64,000 nt of DNA from NCBI RefSeq assembly GCF_023159225.1, contig NC_063175.1, forward strand, positions 3,870,255 to 3,934,254, in the 5' to 3' direction. The notes below the pieces were generated by a model, which saw only the letters and a list, made by a program, of their open reading frames with translations, ran no database searches and had not been told where the DNA came from. Origin of the DNA: Perognathus longimembris pacificus (lineage: Eukaryota; Chordata; Mammalia; Rodentia; Heteromyidae). Made by a program: the position numbers and the translations under genes. Position 1 is the stretch's first letter. Each line of letters starts with the position of its first letter. Below, piece by piece: positions 21,620 through 33,665 of the stretch.

Positions 21620-21860
21620 TGGCCACTAGTGGCTCACACCTGTAATGCTAGCTACTTAGGAGGCTAAGATCTAAGGACCATGGTTCAAAGCCAGCCCTGA
21701 GAGAAAAGTCCCTGTGAAACTCATATCCAATTAACCACTCCAACACAGGAAATGGAGCTATGGATCAAAGTAGTAGAGTGATAGCCTTGAGCAAACTTGC
21801 TCAGGGATAGCAGCCAGCACTTGAATTCAAACCCATGACCGACAAAAACAAACAAACAAC
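21620..21860 (+). mobile_element. Composite SINE
   Basis: 'ggctcacacctgtaatgcta' through 'gaattcaaacccatgaccg'. Confidence 0.8.
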
Positions 21861-22155
21861 TATTTGATGAGGCCCTGTCCTATTACATCCTCAAGATTCA
21901 AGGACACAATACAAAGAAAATGAAGGTTTCACAGAAACCCCTGCATTCGCATGTTGACTGTAGCATCAGTCACACACTGTGTGCCTGTGGGCAGGTAAGT
22001 AGATGAAGAAAATGTGGTGCTCTGAGCAGTGTCTATGAGTCCTGTCATTAGTGACCTGAATGAACTGGAGGACATTACGTTCTTAGAGGAAGCAATCTAT
22101 GTTCAGAAGTGCTGAAAGGATCTCATTTCTGTGTGAAGTCTTGCAGAGTGGGACT

Positions 22156-22391
22156 CTTTTTGTGCTGGTCCTAGGGCTTGAAATCAGGGCCTGAGCACTG
22201 GTCCTTGAGCTTTTGGGGTTTTTGTTTTGTTTTTGCTCGAGGCTAGTATTCTACTACTTGAGCCACAAGCTCCACTTATAGTTTTTGGTGGCTAATTGGA
22301 GATAAGAGTTTCACAAGCTTTCCTGCCCAGGCTGGTTTTGAACGGCAACTCTCAGCTCTTATCCTCATGAGTAGTTAGGATTATAGGGTCA
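22156..22391 (-). mobile_element. Composite SINE inside the L1M
   Basis: Minus-strand copy flanked by an exact 11-base duplication 'agagtgggact' at 22,145-22,155 and 22,392-22,402. Confidence 0.88.
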
Positions 22392-22642
22392 AGAGTGGGA
22401 CTATTGAAAGCGGGCTATCCACATAGTTTGTCATCAGCTGAAAGAATGTGTCATGAGTTTGAAGGAAGTAGAAAATGTTAGCCAAGAAATATAATCTGCC
22501 TGACTATTCAAGGAAAGCATTGTTTGTAAATAATAATAAGTTCTGGAACTCTAATATACAGCACAGTGACTATGGTTGATAATATTCTATCATGGGCTCG
22601 AACTTTGCTAACAGAGTAGATCTTAAAACTTCATGTTACAGG

Positions 22643-22679
<37 letters not shown>
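22643..22679. repeat. (CA)n microsatellite
   Basis: About 18 CA units, grown from the short CA run normally present in L1M 3' ends. Confidence 0.95.
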
Positions 22680-22681
<2 letters not shown>

Positions 22682-22806
22682 TGGTAACCAGATAAGATTA
22701 TAAGTATGTTAACTAGTTTGATTACGATAATAATGTCACAATCAACACAATATATACCTTAATGACACAACTTTTCATTTGTCAATTATTAGTAAACCTG
22801 GGAGTG

Positions 22807-24058
22807 GGGAACCAAGTGGCAGAGCCAAGTTTGAAACTGAAGACTCCTTTCTTCACGGCATCTTCTCCTTAAGGCTTTTCTGTGGATCTTAGCCTCCCTT
22901 GGACACAGGTAACTGCCTCCTGCTCTCAGTGTTCATGGTTTACCCAAGTCATCTTTGGCCAGTGGCCCACACCAGTGCCTCTGGCCTGTCCTTTAGGACA
23001 GGGATTTACCCTTGGTCAAATGGTGTGGGAAGGCTCATCAAGCAAAGGTTTATTTGTCAAGATGACCAGCTTTAAACAAGCACGCTGTTTTACTCATTTA
23101 TTAATTAAAATAAGTTACTAAATTCTGCATTTCAGCTGGCAAAGGACATGCTCAGGATTATTACATATAGATGATAGAACTAGCCAACATTTGAATTATA
23201 GGCAACACTGAAAAGTAACAGGTTCACAAAGCCCTAAGTTCAATACTCAGTACTGAATTTTATTTTATTTTTTTAAAAAAGGACAACAATCTGGAGATCA
23301 AAGATCATTAAATAACCATCAAGAAATTTTAAATGATTTTTCAGGTTATGGAAAAAAGGCTAAAATACACTAAGTGAAAACAAGGGAAAACAGGATAAGT
23401 AATAGTTTTCTAAGTCATGCATGAAACAGGATCCTTAAGTGATTGAAAGGCAAAACTCAAAAAAAAAAGTAAGCAGGTAGAAAGGTCAATGGGAGGGATA
23501 GTCAACCAGACAAGAAAACATGAGCAAATAATGAAGTAGCTCTCTCTGTTTTTTGAGAGCATTTTCCTTTTGGCTAGGATCATGGGCCACCGTCTGGTTT
23601 ACAAAGCAGTGCCCTGTTTAGATAAAGCCAGACAGTTATTTTGTTCACCTCCCAGTGTACCTCAGAAGCTCTGAAACTTCCCAGCAGAGAAAGTAAACCC
23701 TAAACTGTGGGTTTGCCTCCCTGTGGCAAAAAGAAACCAAACAGGTTCAACCTGAAACTGGCTCCAACTTTCCCTTTCCTCCCTCCAGATGATCTGGAGG
23801 CCATTCACTAACAGGGCCAGAGTTTTGCATTTGAACCTAAAACAAAGGCCCATGGCCCGAGATATCCAACTGCTTATAAATTATTTCTAAGACACAGAGC
23901 TTCATGTTCCTGATAGCGACACCATATATATTTTGAGGTTATGAAAGTACATTTTTGAGGACCCAGAAGGAGTCAATGGAACCAGGAAGAAAAAAAAATC
24001 TAAGAGGGGAAAAAGATCAGACCATAAGCTGCCACATGAGTCAACAAAGCAATAGAAC
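22807..24058. other. Repeat-poor stretch, no gene recognised
   Basis: Unique-looking DNA. A short ID-like piece may lie at 23,218-23,262 ('cctaagttcaatactcagta'). Nothing else is recognised. Confidence 0.4.
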
Positions 24059-24093
24059 GCACACACGCACGCACGCACACACACACACACACA
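24059..24093. repeat. (CA)n microsatellite with CG steps
   Basis: Begins 'cacacgcacgcacgcac' and continues as pure CA. Confidence 0.95.
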
Positions 24094-24479
24094 CAGAGCA
24101 TTTGTGACTGTTCGAGGAAAGCATTGTTTGTGAGACAATTCTGCCTCTTTCTCTGTTCCCCCCTCTCTCTCAAAGACACAGAGCACTGTCCCAAAGTGAA
24201 GTACAATAGGGGCAGGAAATGGGGATCACAGAACAAGAGTGGGAATAAACAGGTGTTCTGTAGAGGTGCCATAGTATCAAGAAATCAGTGCTTATATTTC
24301 AAAAACTAGCAGGGTGAAGTAAGATGGGAACTGTTATGAGGATTGGTTCACACCATTTGCTGGCAGAGATACAAGGTCCAATTGTCTGACTCAAAGGTTT
24401 ATGTTAAGCCTTCTGCGAGGAAGTAGCAGTCCATTGTAGTCTGAAAGAAGCTCTGTCATTGATGACATGAATACAACAG

Positions 24480-24700
24480 TGGTTCATATTTTCAGCTTTA
24501 TGCCATTTACTACCCTTCAAAGGGCCTTACATGGCTTAGCTTACTGAACACTTACAGAAACACCACAAAATGGATACTCTGTCATCTTTATTTTACAAAT
24601 GAGAAAACTGAGGCCGAGCAATGTTACAGATCTTGGCTAAAATATTGTTGATGATGTCAGAGCCAGGTTTTGAACTCAGGAAATGCAACCCAAGAGCTTT
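24480..24700 (-). mobile_element. MIR element
   Basis: The core 'tttacaaatgagaaaactga' and the trailing 'ttttgaactcagg' are classic MIR text in reverse. Confidence 0.85.
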
Positions 24701-24793
24701 CATCCAATGTACCCACATAGAGAAAAAGCCTGAAGGATAAATTATCTCATAAGTCCCAATTGTATCTTGATCTTCTTGTATGAGTTTATTATT

Positions 24794-25200
24794 GTGATGG
24801 TTAATTTCATATGTCAACTTAACTGTCACTGAGTGGCCAAATTTCATATTGTTTCTGGTGAGTTGGTAAGGGTAGCTCTAGATATTTGAATGTGCTGAGT
24901 AGTAAAGTAATTGTTCTCTCCTGGGTGGCTAGGAAACAGTCCATCCTTTTGGGGCCAGAATAGGACATCACTTCTCCCTGCCTTCCCACTTGAGCTAGAA
25001 CTTGGAACTCCCACTTTAAACTGGCATTTCCATGTTGAACTGCTCTGAGTCTCGGACCTTCAGACTTTGATTGAAATTATGCTGATTGCAGACTGCAAGT
25101 GGTAGAACTTCTCGGCCTCCTAATTGCTCTGTCTCTGTCTCACTATCTCACTCTCTCCCTTCTCCATATTCAACTCGATATCCATGGATTCAACAAGGAT
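24794..25200 (+). mobile_element. MLT2-like ERVL LTR
   Basis: Starts 'tgatggttaatttcatatgt' and 'caacttaactgtcactgagt'. It carries 'ggaccttcagactttgattg' and 'gaacttctcggcctcctaat', all characteristic of MLT2 LTRs. Ancient and diverged. Confidence 0.7.
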
Positions 25201-25227
25201 TTAAAAGTATTACAAAATAAGGATGTT

Positions 25228-25520
25228 GGGTTAGAGATGTAGCTCAGCAATAGAGGGCTAGCTGAGCAAGAATGAAACCCTAGGACTGGGAGTATGGCCT
25301 AGTGGCAAGAGTGCTTGCCCCATATGCATGAAACCCTGGGTTCAATATCCCAGTACCACATATACAGAAAATGGCCAGAAGTGGCGCTGTGGCTCAAGTG
25401 GCAGAGTGCTAGCCTTGAGCAAAATGAAGCCAGGGACAGTGCTCAGGCCCTGAGTCCCAGGCCTGGCCAAAAAAGAAAAAAAAGAATGAAACCCTAAATT
25501 CAATCCTCAGTAATGAAAAT
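25228..25520 (+). mobile_element. ID monomer split by an IDL SINE
   Basis: The head 'gagatgtagctcagcaatag' and tail 'attcaatcctcagtaatg' form one ID monomer interrupted by the dimer below. Confidence 0.75.
25283..25481 (+). mobile_element. IDL SINE with target-site duplication
   Basis: Plus-strand dimer flanked by an exact 15-base duplication 'aagaatgaaacccta' at 25,268-25,282 and 25,482-25,496. Confidence 0.93.
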
Positions 25521-25522
25521 GA

Positions 25523-25594
<72 letters not shown>

Positions 25595-25672
25595 AGAAAG
25601 AAAGAAAGGAAGAGAGGAAGGGAGGAAAGAAAGGAAGAGAGGAAGGGAGGAAGGGAGGGAGGGAGGGAACTG
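25521..25672. repeat. (GAAA)n grading to GGAA/GGGA
   Basis: Perfect GAAA repeats then GGAAG-type units, growing from the 3' tail of the ID monomer. Confidence 0.95.
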
Positions 25673-25885
25673 TTCTGGTGTTGCTGCCCATGCCATATGG
25701 TTAGGCCATTTATGATTGCCTCTGTATTGAATACATACAGAATTTCCTTCCCCTCCTTTTCCCTAAACAGTAGACTAACAACTATTTACATAGCACTTAC
25801 TTTGTGTTAGGTGTTATAGTAACAGACATGATTTAAAGTACACAAGAAGATCATAGGTTCTACAACTATTAAGCCATTTTACTTC

Positions 25886-25939
<54 letters not shown>

Positions 25940-26000
25940 AGGAATTAAACTTAGTGCTTCCCATATGCCATACACATGCTCTACCACTAAATCCACCCCC
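25886..26000 (-). mobile_element. ID monomer with (GT)n
   Basis: About 26 GT units, then minus-strand ID text 'ctctaccactaaatccaccc'. Confidence 0.65.
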
Positions 26001-26380
26001 TCAACTTTTATCACAAAAGATCTTGAAATATGGATACTGGGTCTAACTGGTGCCATCTTGCCATCTTGGTAGATGATGGGGACTTTCCAAAAATTCTCAG
26101 AGGTGAAATCCACTTCCCCACCCCCACTCCAAGGTGACAGGATCCTGAACAAGAAGCAGGATCCTGGACTTGGACAATAGGTTACCAGAGGCCTGCCACA
26201 CCTGTACTCTGAACTCACCAGACTCTGAGGTCTCCAGCTTCCTGTGACCCTATTAAGGCCCCTTGACCTCTTCTGCCATTTGCACTGTGCTTCATGTCTC
26301 CTGACCCTCCTCAGGTCACCATGGCACCCCTCTTCAACTGTCTATTAGAGTTGATCTAGTTCGTTAAGATTGTTTTTCTG

Positions 26381-26584
26381 GGGGCTGGGGATATGGCCTA
26401 GTGGTAAGAGCGCTTGCCTCATATACATGAAGTCCTGGGTTCGATTCCCCAGCACCACATGTACAGAAAATGGCCAGAAGTGGCACTGTGGCTCAAGTGG
26501 CAGAGTGCTAGCCTTGAGCAAAAAGAAGCCAGGGACAGTGCTCAGGCCCTGAGTCCAAGGCCCAGGACTGGCAAAAAAAAAAAA
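26381..26584 (+). mobile_element. IDL SINE with target-site duplication
   Basis: Well-preserved dimer, exact 14-base duplication 'agattgtttttctg' at 26,367-26,380 and 26,585-26,598. Ends in 13 A. Confidence 0.94.
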
Positions 26585-26769
26585 AGATTGTTTTTCTGCT
26601 CTTTCTTTACTACCCTCATGGCTCAGTCTCCTAACAGTATTAAGTGCATTCAAAGCTGCAAGATTTGGGGGGCATATGTCCACTCACAGTTGCTGGCTTT
26701 CAAATAAAGACTCCCAATTCAACCTCTCCAAATGTGACTTCTCTGTATCTCATGATGGAATTCCTGTAT

Positions 26770-26910
26770 AACAATCTCATTTAGTCCTCACAAAATCCTG
26801 CAAGGTTGTAGAGACTGGTGTTATCCTCTTCCTTCACAGACCAGATAACTGAAGTCCTCAGAGTTTGGCTAGCTGACTTTACAGTCAGCCCCAAACAGTT
26901 GTGTGACTAG
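26770..26910 (-). mobile_element. MIR fragment
   Basis: 'agtcctcacaaaatcctgca' and 'ccagataactgaagtcctca' follow the MIR core in reverse. Confidence 0.55.
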
Positions 26911-27034
26911 AAGCCATTTTCAGTGCTTGGGACCATTCCCTGATATGGGATCACTCGTGTCATTTAATATGGTCATATATATCCTATATGAGAGCCATAT
27001 TGGTTATCACTGAGAAATCTGGGAAAGAGGAAGA

Positions 27035-27109
27035 ACTTCCTTCCTTCCTTCCTTCCTTCCTTCCTTCCTTCCTTCCTTCCTTCCTTCCTTCTTTCCTTCC
27101 TTCCTTCCT

Positions 27110-27140
<31 letters not shown>
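27035..27140. repeat. (TTCC)n then CTCT tract
   Basis: About 19 TTCC units followed by TCTC/GTCT repeats, abutting an LTR fragment. Confidence 0.95.
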
Positions 27141-27142
<2 letters not shown>

Positions 27143-27523
27143 TTAAGGTGATTGCAGGCAGAAAAGTTTATTGTTGGGGGGGGGAGCAAACTGCTAGCCC
27201 ACACGAGATGGAGAAATGCAGAGAGAGAAGAGAAGAGAAGGACAAAGAGCGAGAGGAAGAGAAGAAGGCATGACTTATGGTGGATCGGGATTATATAGGG
27301 AAAGGTGAGGACACATGACCACAGCAGATGCCTCTCACTGTCCAAAGGAGGCATGACTGGGGTGGTTCAGGAAGTAATCTCAGTGGATGAGGAAGTGACC
27401 TCAGGGTCTGGGGCCTTTTGGTGATTGACATGTGATTACTGGTTTTAGGCAGGTGATTTCTGGTAAGGCTACCTGCTGTCTTTCACCGAGAAGAAGGGGG
27501 GTGCTGTTCATCCAGGCAGACCT
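27143..27523 (-). mobile_element. LTR fragment, same family as 29,505-30,131
   Basis: Shares 'agcaaactgctagcccacac' and 'gaggcatgactggggtggtt' with the later LTR. The terminal TGTTA is missing, so it is truncated at the right. Confidence 0.7.
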
Positions 27524-27529
27524 CTTTTT

Positions 27530-27960
27530 TCTTTCTTCCTCCCTCCCTCCCTCATTCCCTCTCTTCCTTCTTGTCCAGAGATTTGAACTCAGAGAGTAGC
27601 TGCTGTCCCTGAGATTTTTATTTTTTTTTGGCCAGTCCTGGGCCTTGAACTCAGAGCCTGAGCACTGTCCCTGGCTTCTTTTAGCTCAAGGCTAGCAGTC
27701 TACCACTTGAGCCACAGCGCCACTTCCAGGTCTTTCTGTTTATGTGGTGCTGAGGGATCGAAGCCAGGACTTCATGCATGCTAGGCAAGTACTCTACCAC
27801 TAGGCCACATTCCCAGCTCTGTCCCTGAGCTTTCTGTTTCTTTTCTCAAGGCTAGCATTCTACCATTTGAGCTAAACCATACCTTTCCTGATCTGGCTTG
27901 CTTTGAAAAGCAATCTTCAACTTCCTGAGTAACTGGGATGACAGCCATGAGCCACTGGTT
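27530..27960 (-). mobile_element. Old composite SINE, split
   Basis: Minus-strand halves on either side of 27,614-27,818 ('gagatttgaactcagagagt' and 'acagccatgagccactggt'). Confidence 0.7.
27614..27818 (-). mobile_element. IDL SINE with target-site duplication
   Basis: Minus-strand dimer, exact 11-base duplication 'ctgtccctgag' at 27,603-27,613 and 27,819-27,829. Confidence 0.9.
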
Positions 27961-29156
27961 TCCAATATTTATTTTATCTTAGATTTTTTTAATTTTAAGT
28001 AATTATACAAAGGGGTTTCAATTCAACAAATCATATTATGATCACAATGCATTTTGATTAATGTCATCCTGCAGGAAGAATTTTAAATACTGTCTTAATA
28101 CTACACAGTGCTCTCATTGAGGTAGAAGCTTGAAAGTGACCTTTATTTTGTCTTAGGAGGGTCCTTTGTGACCTTTCCAGCCCTATTTTTGTGGAAAACT
28201 GGCAGCTGAGAGATTGGAACATATATCAGTAAGCAGAGAGACTAAGTGCTGTTTACCAAGTGCTGTCTTACCATTTCAGTAAAGGGAAGGGTGAGGTGCG
28301 TTCTTTTTGGGCAGAGATTCTCTGTTTAATTATTGCTCGGAGGTTTCTGCATCCCCCTAAAGCTGGTGGAAGCAAGTAGTTGAAAAGGAGGAACTATGCC
28401 CCAACAACACAGAGGTTGGCTGGGAGGCCGCACACAGATGGCCTGAGGGCCCACCTGAAGGGCTGTGGCTGGCTGAGATAAGAGATAGCCTCAAGTTTCC
28501 CTTTTCTTCTGAACGGTACTCTAGGGTTTCCTTCAGAGTTTGCTCCGCTCTGTTCTACACGGTGGCCTGGCTTTCCTGCCTTTGAGAAAGAAGGCAAAGG
28601 CATGGGGGAATGGGCAGAGGAGAAGAGCAGATGAGCTTTCAAGTGCGGGGGATAAAGGGGATATAAAAACTGTGCAAAGGAGAAGCAATACTCACTCGCC
28701 CCAAGGAGACTCAGAAATGGTTGCGGCGGAAACTGGACTTGCTGCAGACATGCAAGGTGGGAGTTTCAGATGATTCGTGTGGGCTTTAAATAAAAGTATT
28801 TACTTAGTGGCTGCTCACACCCTCACATGTAGCTCACATGTGTGAAAGCTTGCCGGCCTGGGAGGATCCATGTTGGTTGCTTTTGTTAAATATCTGAACT
28901 TCTGTAGACCCTGGATCCTGGAAGAGTGGTGGATCTTCAGAAAGTGGTTGTGAAAGGAAATGAAACCATAAAAGTAACAGACCCACAACTAGGAGAGAAA
29001 CCCTTTCTACAAGCCTTGTGTAAATGTGAACTCTTTTGTCAAAGCAGTTTTGTCCTGATGACCTCAGGCAGCTACAAAGGGGCCTAAGGGAGGATCCATC
29101 TGGAGTCCTATTTTAGCCAGGAGAATATAGATTCTGTTGACTATTTCTTATTTTTA
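27961..29156. other. Repeat-poor stretch, no gene recognised
   Basis: About 1.2 kb of unique-looking DNA. A small open frame at 28,540-28,773 has no recognisable domain and I do not call it. Confidence 0.4.
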
Positions 29157-29400
29157 TTTATTTTTTGGTACTGGTCCTGGGGTTTGAACTCAGGGCCTGA
29201 GTACAGGTCTCTGAGCTGTTTTTCCTCAAGGCTAGTACTAAAGCACACTTGAGCCATAACTCTACTTCCAGCTTTCTGATGGCTAATTGAAGACAAGAAT
29301 CTCATGAACTTGCCTGCGCAAACTGGCTTCCAAGCAAGATCCTCAGATTTCAGCCTCCTGAGTCGCTAAGATGACAGGCATGAGCCACCAGCACCAGGCA
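29157..29400 (-). mobile_element. Composite SINE
   Basis: 'ggtactggtcctggggtttg' to 'gcatgagccaccagcaccag'. Confidence 0.82.
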
Positions 29401-29504
29401 GACACTCATTTTTAAAAAGACGTACATCTTTGAACCATCCAAAAAGCTTGTAATTGTTTCATATGTGAAATAATTCTTTTTATACACTTGATCTAGCTTG
29501 TTTT

Positions 29505-30131
29505 TGTAAGGTTTGCCAGGAAAGGAAACCCGCCACATAGTTTGTTTTTTGTTTTGTTTTTTGTTTTTTTGCCAGTCCTGGGCCTTAGACTCAGAGCCTG
29601 AGCACTGTCCCTGGCTTCTTTTTGCTCAAGGCTAGCACTCTGCCACTTGAGCCACAGCGCCACTTCTGGCCGTTTTCTATATATGTGGTGCTCGGGAATC
29701 GAACCCAGGACTTCATGTATATGAGGCAAGCACTCTTGCCACTAGGCCATATTCCCAGCCCCCGCCACATAGTTTGAGCCCAGAAGAATTTATTGCTGGG
29801 AGAGCAAACTGCCAGCCCACACAAGATGGAGGTGTGGGGAGACAGAGGGGAAGGAAGAAGAGAAGAGGGAAAGGAGAGAAGAGAGAGAGCGAGGACATGT
29901 GTTGAGCTGGTTTACATAGGGAAAGGCAGGAGGTGGGACCAAAGCAGGAGCTTCTCACTGTCTGAGGAAGGCATGACCAGGGTGGTTCAGGAAATGACCT
30001 CAGAGGATAAGGAACTGTCCTCAGAGTCTGGGGTCTTCTTCTGACCCCATAGTCAGGTTACTGACTAAAATCAGTTACTGATTTTAGGCAGGTAAAGCAA
30101 GGAGGGGCTGTTGTCCTGGGCAGACCTAACA
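29505..30131 (-). mobile_element. Solo LTR, interrupted by a SINE
   Basis: Minus-strand sense begins TGTTAGG and ends CCTTACA, a perfect 7-base terminal inverted repeat. It has 'aataaattcttctgggct' as a poly(A) signal and a GA-rich middle. The flanks are 'gtttt' and 'gtttg'. The short flanking duplication fits an ERVL/MaLR-type LTR, but the family is not certain. No internal genes. Confidence 0.75.
29545..29761 (-). mobile_element. IDL SINE inserted in the LTR
   Basis: Minus-strand dimer flanked by 'ccgccacatagtttg' on both sides (about 29,530-29,544 and 29,762-29,776). Confidence 0.93.
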
Positions 30132-30134
30132 GTT

Positions 30135-30135
<1 letters not shown>

Positions 30136-30190
<55 letters not shown>
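30136..30190. repeat. (GT)n microsatellite
   Basis: About 26 GT units joining the solo LTR to a minus-strand SINE. Confidence 0.95.
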
Positions 30191-30194
<4 letters not shown>

Positions 30195-30482
30195 GGGGTT
30201 TGAACCCCTTTGTGATTGCTAGGCAGTGCCTCTACGCTGAGCTATGCCTCTAGTCCTTTTTTGGTTATTTTTCTCAAGGTCAAGTGTTGTTCCTTGCCTC
30301 AGCTTTATAATCCACTATCTTAAGCTTTCACTCATTGTTAGGATAACAGGCATACAACACTGTGACCAAGTCTTGGTTAAGGAAAGGTCTCACAAACTTC
30401 CTTTACAGGTTGGCCTTGAACCATAATACTCCCAATCTAAGCCTCCCTGGTAGCTAAGATTACAGACACAAGCAACTGGCAT
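30191..30482 (-). mobile_element. Composite SINE, old
   Basis: 'actggggtttgaacccc' to 'attacagacacaagcaactg'. The preceding GT run is its expanded tail. Confidence 0.65.
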
Positions 30483-30505
30483 CCATCTCATAGCTGTTAT
30501 TGTTT

Positions 30506-30586
30506 GGTTTTCTTTCTGTGCTAGGAGTTGAATTCAATGTCTTGCATGCTAGGCAATCACTGCCCTGACTATACTACCAGCCACTC
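30506..30586 (-). mobile_element. ID monomer
   Basis: 'gctaggagttgaattcaatg' followed by 'tgcatgctaggcaatcac'. Confidence 0.65.
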
Positions 30587-31008
30587 TGTTGCCTACTAAA
30601 AGAAATCAGACAGTATACATTAGATACCTGGTATGCCTACCCATACAGGGCAGCTAGATGTTTCTAGAAGAATCATCAGTATTTACTGATACCATTAGAC
30701 TTGGCATTGAGATTTCAACGCTACACTTACTTTAGTGTTCATTTCGATTCAGAGTCCATATAAAGATACTATTTTTCAGAAAAATTTGAATTTTAAAATA
30801 CCTAGCTTTCACCATGATTTAGGACTTAACACTATAAAATTGTTTTCTATTGGGCCATGTTTCTAAAGAATTCCATTTTCAATGGGACAACACAAACTCA
30901 TATATATATTAGAAAAACTTAACCCTAAATAAAAATCATTCATTAAAGCAAAATATTCCAAGAATATGATACTAATACTGATTCAAGATCTTAAAAGTTA
31001 TGTTTCTA

Positions 31009-31196
31009 GGGCTGGGGATATGGCCTAGTGGCAAAAGTGCTTGCCTCCTATACATGAGGCCCTGGGTTCAATTCAGAAAATGGCCAGAAGTGGCACTGTG
31101 GCTCAGGTGGCAGAGTGCTAGCCTTGAGCAAAAAGAAGCCAGGGACAGTGCTCAGACCCTGAGTCCAAGCCCCAGGACTGGCCAAAAAAAAAAAAA
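31009..31196 (+). mobile_element. IDL SINE with target-site duplication and small deletion
   Basis: Dimer lacking about 18 bases at the junction of its monomers ('ggttcaattcagaaaatg'). Flanked by 'agttatgtttctagg' on both sides. Confidence 0.92.
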
Positions 31197-31303
31197 GTTA
31201 TGTTTCTAGGGGGAAGGGCATTCAGTTATTGATCACTTGCTTAGCCTCAACAGAATCCCATACTGGATCTCAGCACTAACAACAACAACAACAAAAAACA
31301 AGT

Positions 31304-31512
31304 TTAGCCAGGTTCTGGGGGCTCATTCCTGTAGCCTTAGCTACTCAGAAGGGTGAGATCTAAAGACTGCAGTTTGAAGCCAGCTCTGGCAGGAAAGTCC
31401 ATGAGACTCTTATTCTCCAAATAACCAGCAAAAAGCCAGAAGTAGAGCTGTGGCTCAAGTAGTACAGTACTAGCCTAGAGCAAATAAAAGCTTAGGGACA
31501 AGACAGTGACAG
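31304..31512 (+). mobile_element. Composite SINE
   Basis: 'tgtagccttagctactcag' and 'gtagagctgtggctcaagta'. Confidence 0.8.
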
Positions 31513-31519
31513 AGAGACA

Positions 31520-33455
31520 GAGAGAAGATATAACAATATCCATTCTAAGAGGATTGAAATGTGAATTTTTCTTACCTAAATGACTCCGTTTCAAAGTCTA
31601 AATTGTTGAACTATTATAAAACTTACTATTCAAGCTCAGGAAATGGCATATTATTTAGTGACCATTTTGCTGAGCCTCATTAAAATGCTAGTGAAAAAAA
31701 ATTGTAAAAAACATATCTCAAGAATCTCAGTGTAGATGAAGGAGTTTTTTTTTTTTTTAAAAATACACCACTCCAATGCATTGAAAACCAGTAGATGGGA
31801 GATGATCACTCAGATCTTCCATATGTTTCTTAAAGCAGAGTTGAAATTCCCTTTCATTCCCTGATGATGACTAAATGAAAGGGAAATTCCCACCCATTCA
31901 GTACACAGGTATTGATTGATACAGTCTTATATAGGTATTGCTGTCCTCCTATACCAAAATTAAAGTATCATTCCCACCATCAAGGATAAGAAGTTGAGGC
32001 TGGGGAAAATATTTAACTGAGACTTTGGGTCATTATATCCTTGTTAATGAAAACTTACATTAAATACATTTGTTTGCTTTTCTTCTGCTGATTCTCTCTC
32101 CTGAGATTAATGTCCATTGATTCTCAGGTTTGTCTGGGGAAAAGACAACAAAGAACATAGAAATTGTAATTTACTTCTCCTACCGATGCAATTCCAGTGG
32201 AGATAGCATATCTGAGAAGGAAGTCCATTGATCTACAGGACCTGTTATGCGAGGGCTCAGAAATGCACTTCCCACAGATCTTTTCCTAGGCATTTCCTTG
32301 GCAATCTGCCCCAACCAAACAAGAGTCAGCCAGAGAAAAGACACTGAGCTCCAGGAAACAGTAGTTTCAAATGAGGTAAGTGGTTAAGGGAAGTCGCTGG
32401 GTCACAGCAGCTGTGTAGCAGACAGCAAACAGCAAAGCCTTCAGGAGGAAGTTATCTTGGGGGTGGCAGAGAACATTTCAGAAAGTCTTTTACTAACGGT
32501 CAGATTTTAGAATAATAGAAGACCAACATAGCAAATAAGAAGAAAGACAGGAATATAATTAGAAAGCCGCTTTGTTAGTTCAGATACTCGGCTGCAGTCA
32601 ATGGGAAAGCTTACTCATGGTGGGTTAAAGAACAAGAAATGCACTCTGATCTAACAGGGACTTGAGGGAGGAAGCCTGTTACTGGTTAATTTGGGGGCTC
32701 TGATTCTTCAGCAAGCACATTTTCCTGGTTTCTGCCATTCTCATTCATCCACAAGCTGGCCTTCTTCAGAGTAGCAAACTAAACATTGCTCTTTTAAGGT
32801 TTACATCCAGCATTCCAGGATCACAAAGAAGAAACCAAGTGTCTTTTAAAGACAGGGAACCTTCCAGAAGCCCCAGCCTGGCCTGTCTCATTGGCTGAAA
32901 CTGAGCCACATGCATTTCTAATCTATTGCTAGAAGGAAGAACATTATCAATATATCAGCAATCATTAATCTCCCCCACCCATTATCCATGTGTCCCCTCC
33001 TTCTTTTCCTTGATAGAACTTCTTAAATTGTGTCTGTATACCCAGTCACTAGGTTAGAAATCACCCTTCCCATCCTCCCTTGTTCCTAGATATTGTTATG
33101 TTCTGGCTAATAGAATATGAATGAAAAGGATGCAAACAAATTGTGAGTTGTTCCTTTAAATGAAGTAGGGGGGGGGGGTCTCTCCAATGCCTTTTCTCCT
33201 CCTGGCCAGCATGAAGAATTGGTGGGAGGGATCAGCTTCAATCATGAAGTCTAGGACAATTCCTGAAGAAATGACTAACACCAAATAGAAGGTGTCTGAG
33301 AACCAGAATTTTCTCATGGTGCTGAGTCACTCTGTCCTCTCTTACATGATTTGTTGGTTTGGAATTCTCTTTAACCAGATATGGGAGCCAAAGCCACGTC
33401 TTAATGTGTGACTTGGCCACACTACAGTTAGGCAATTGATTTGGAAGAATAGTTC
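31520..33455. other. Longest repeat-poor stretch, no gene recognised
   Basis: Nearly 2 kb without SINE or young L1 landmarks. The part 33,060-33,420 ('ttctggctaatagaatatga', 'gctgagtcactctgtcctct') has the feel of an old mammal-wide repeat that I cannot name. No exon signature is seen. Confidence 0.4.
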
Positions 33456-33457
33456 CC

Positions 33458-33665
33458 TTGGCTGGAAATGTGGCTTAGTGGTAGAGTGCTTGCCAAGCAT
33501 ACATGAATCCCTGGGTTTGATTCCTCAGAGCCAGATACACAGAAAAAGCTGAACGTGGTACTGTGGCTCAAGTGGTAGACTGCTGGCCTTATGCAAAAGA
33601 TGCTCCTGGACAGAGCCTAGGCACTGAGGTCAAGCCCCAAGACTGGCAGAAAAAAAAAAAAAAAG
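33458..33665 (+). mobile_element. IDL SINE
   Basis: 'ggctggaaatgtggcttagt' to a 16-A tail. More diverged than most. Confidence 0.85.

Larger units (their letters stand above)
21930..22806 (+). mobile_element. Ancient LINE-1 (L1M type) 3' end
   Basis: Recognisable as the 3' end of an old mammalian L1: 'gaaacccctgcattcgcatg', 'ggaggacattacgttctta', 'acagcacagtgactatgg', 'agagtagatcttaaaactt' and 'cttttcatttgtcaattat'. A younger SINE interrupts it at 22,156-22,391, and its internal CA run has expanded. No coding capacity. Confidence 0.85.

Noticed and set aside
25409..25704. Long open frames over the GAAA/GGAA tract and other low-complexity runs
   Set aside because: Four-base repeats lacking stops in several frames give spurious Phe/Leu/Ser or Lys/Glu frames.
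26380..26460. tRNA gene suggested by A and B boxes in IDL heads
   Set aside because: The copies are SINE heads with poly(A) tails and target-site duplications and do not fold as a complete tRNA with an anticodon arm.
26380..26552. Recurring short open frames such as 'GLGIWPSGKSACL'
   Set aside because: These are translations of the IDL SINE and recur wherever that SINE occurs.
29155..30131. A near-complete provirus around 29.5 kb
   Set aside because: Only LTR sequence is present with a nested SINE; no gag, pol or env-like text and no second LTR in matching orientation bounding internal sequence (27,143-27,523 is a truncated relative with SINE and unique DNA between).
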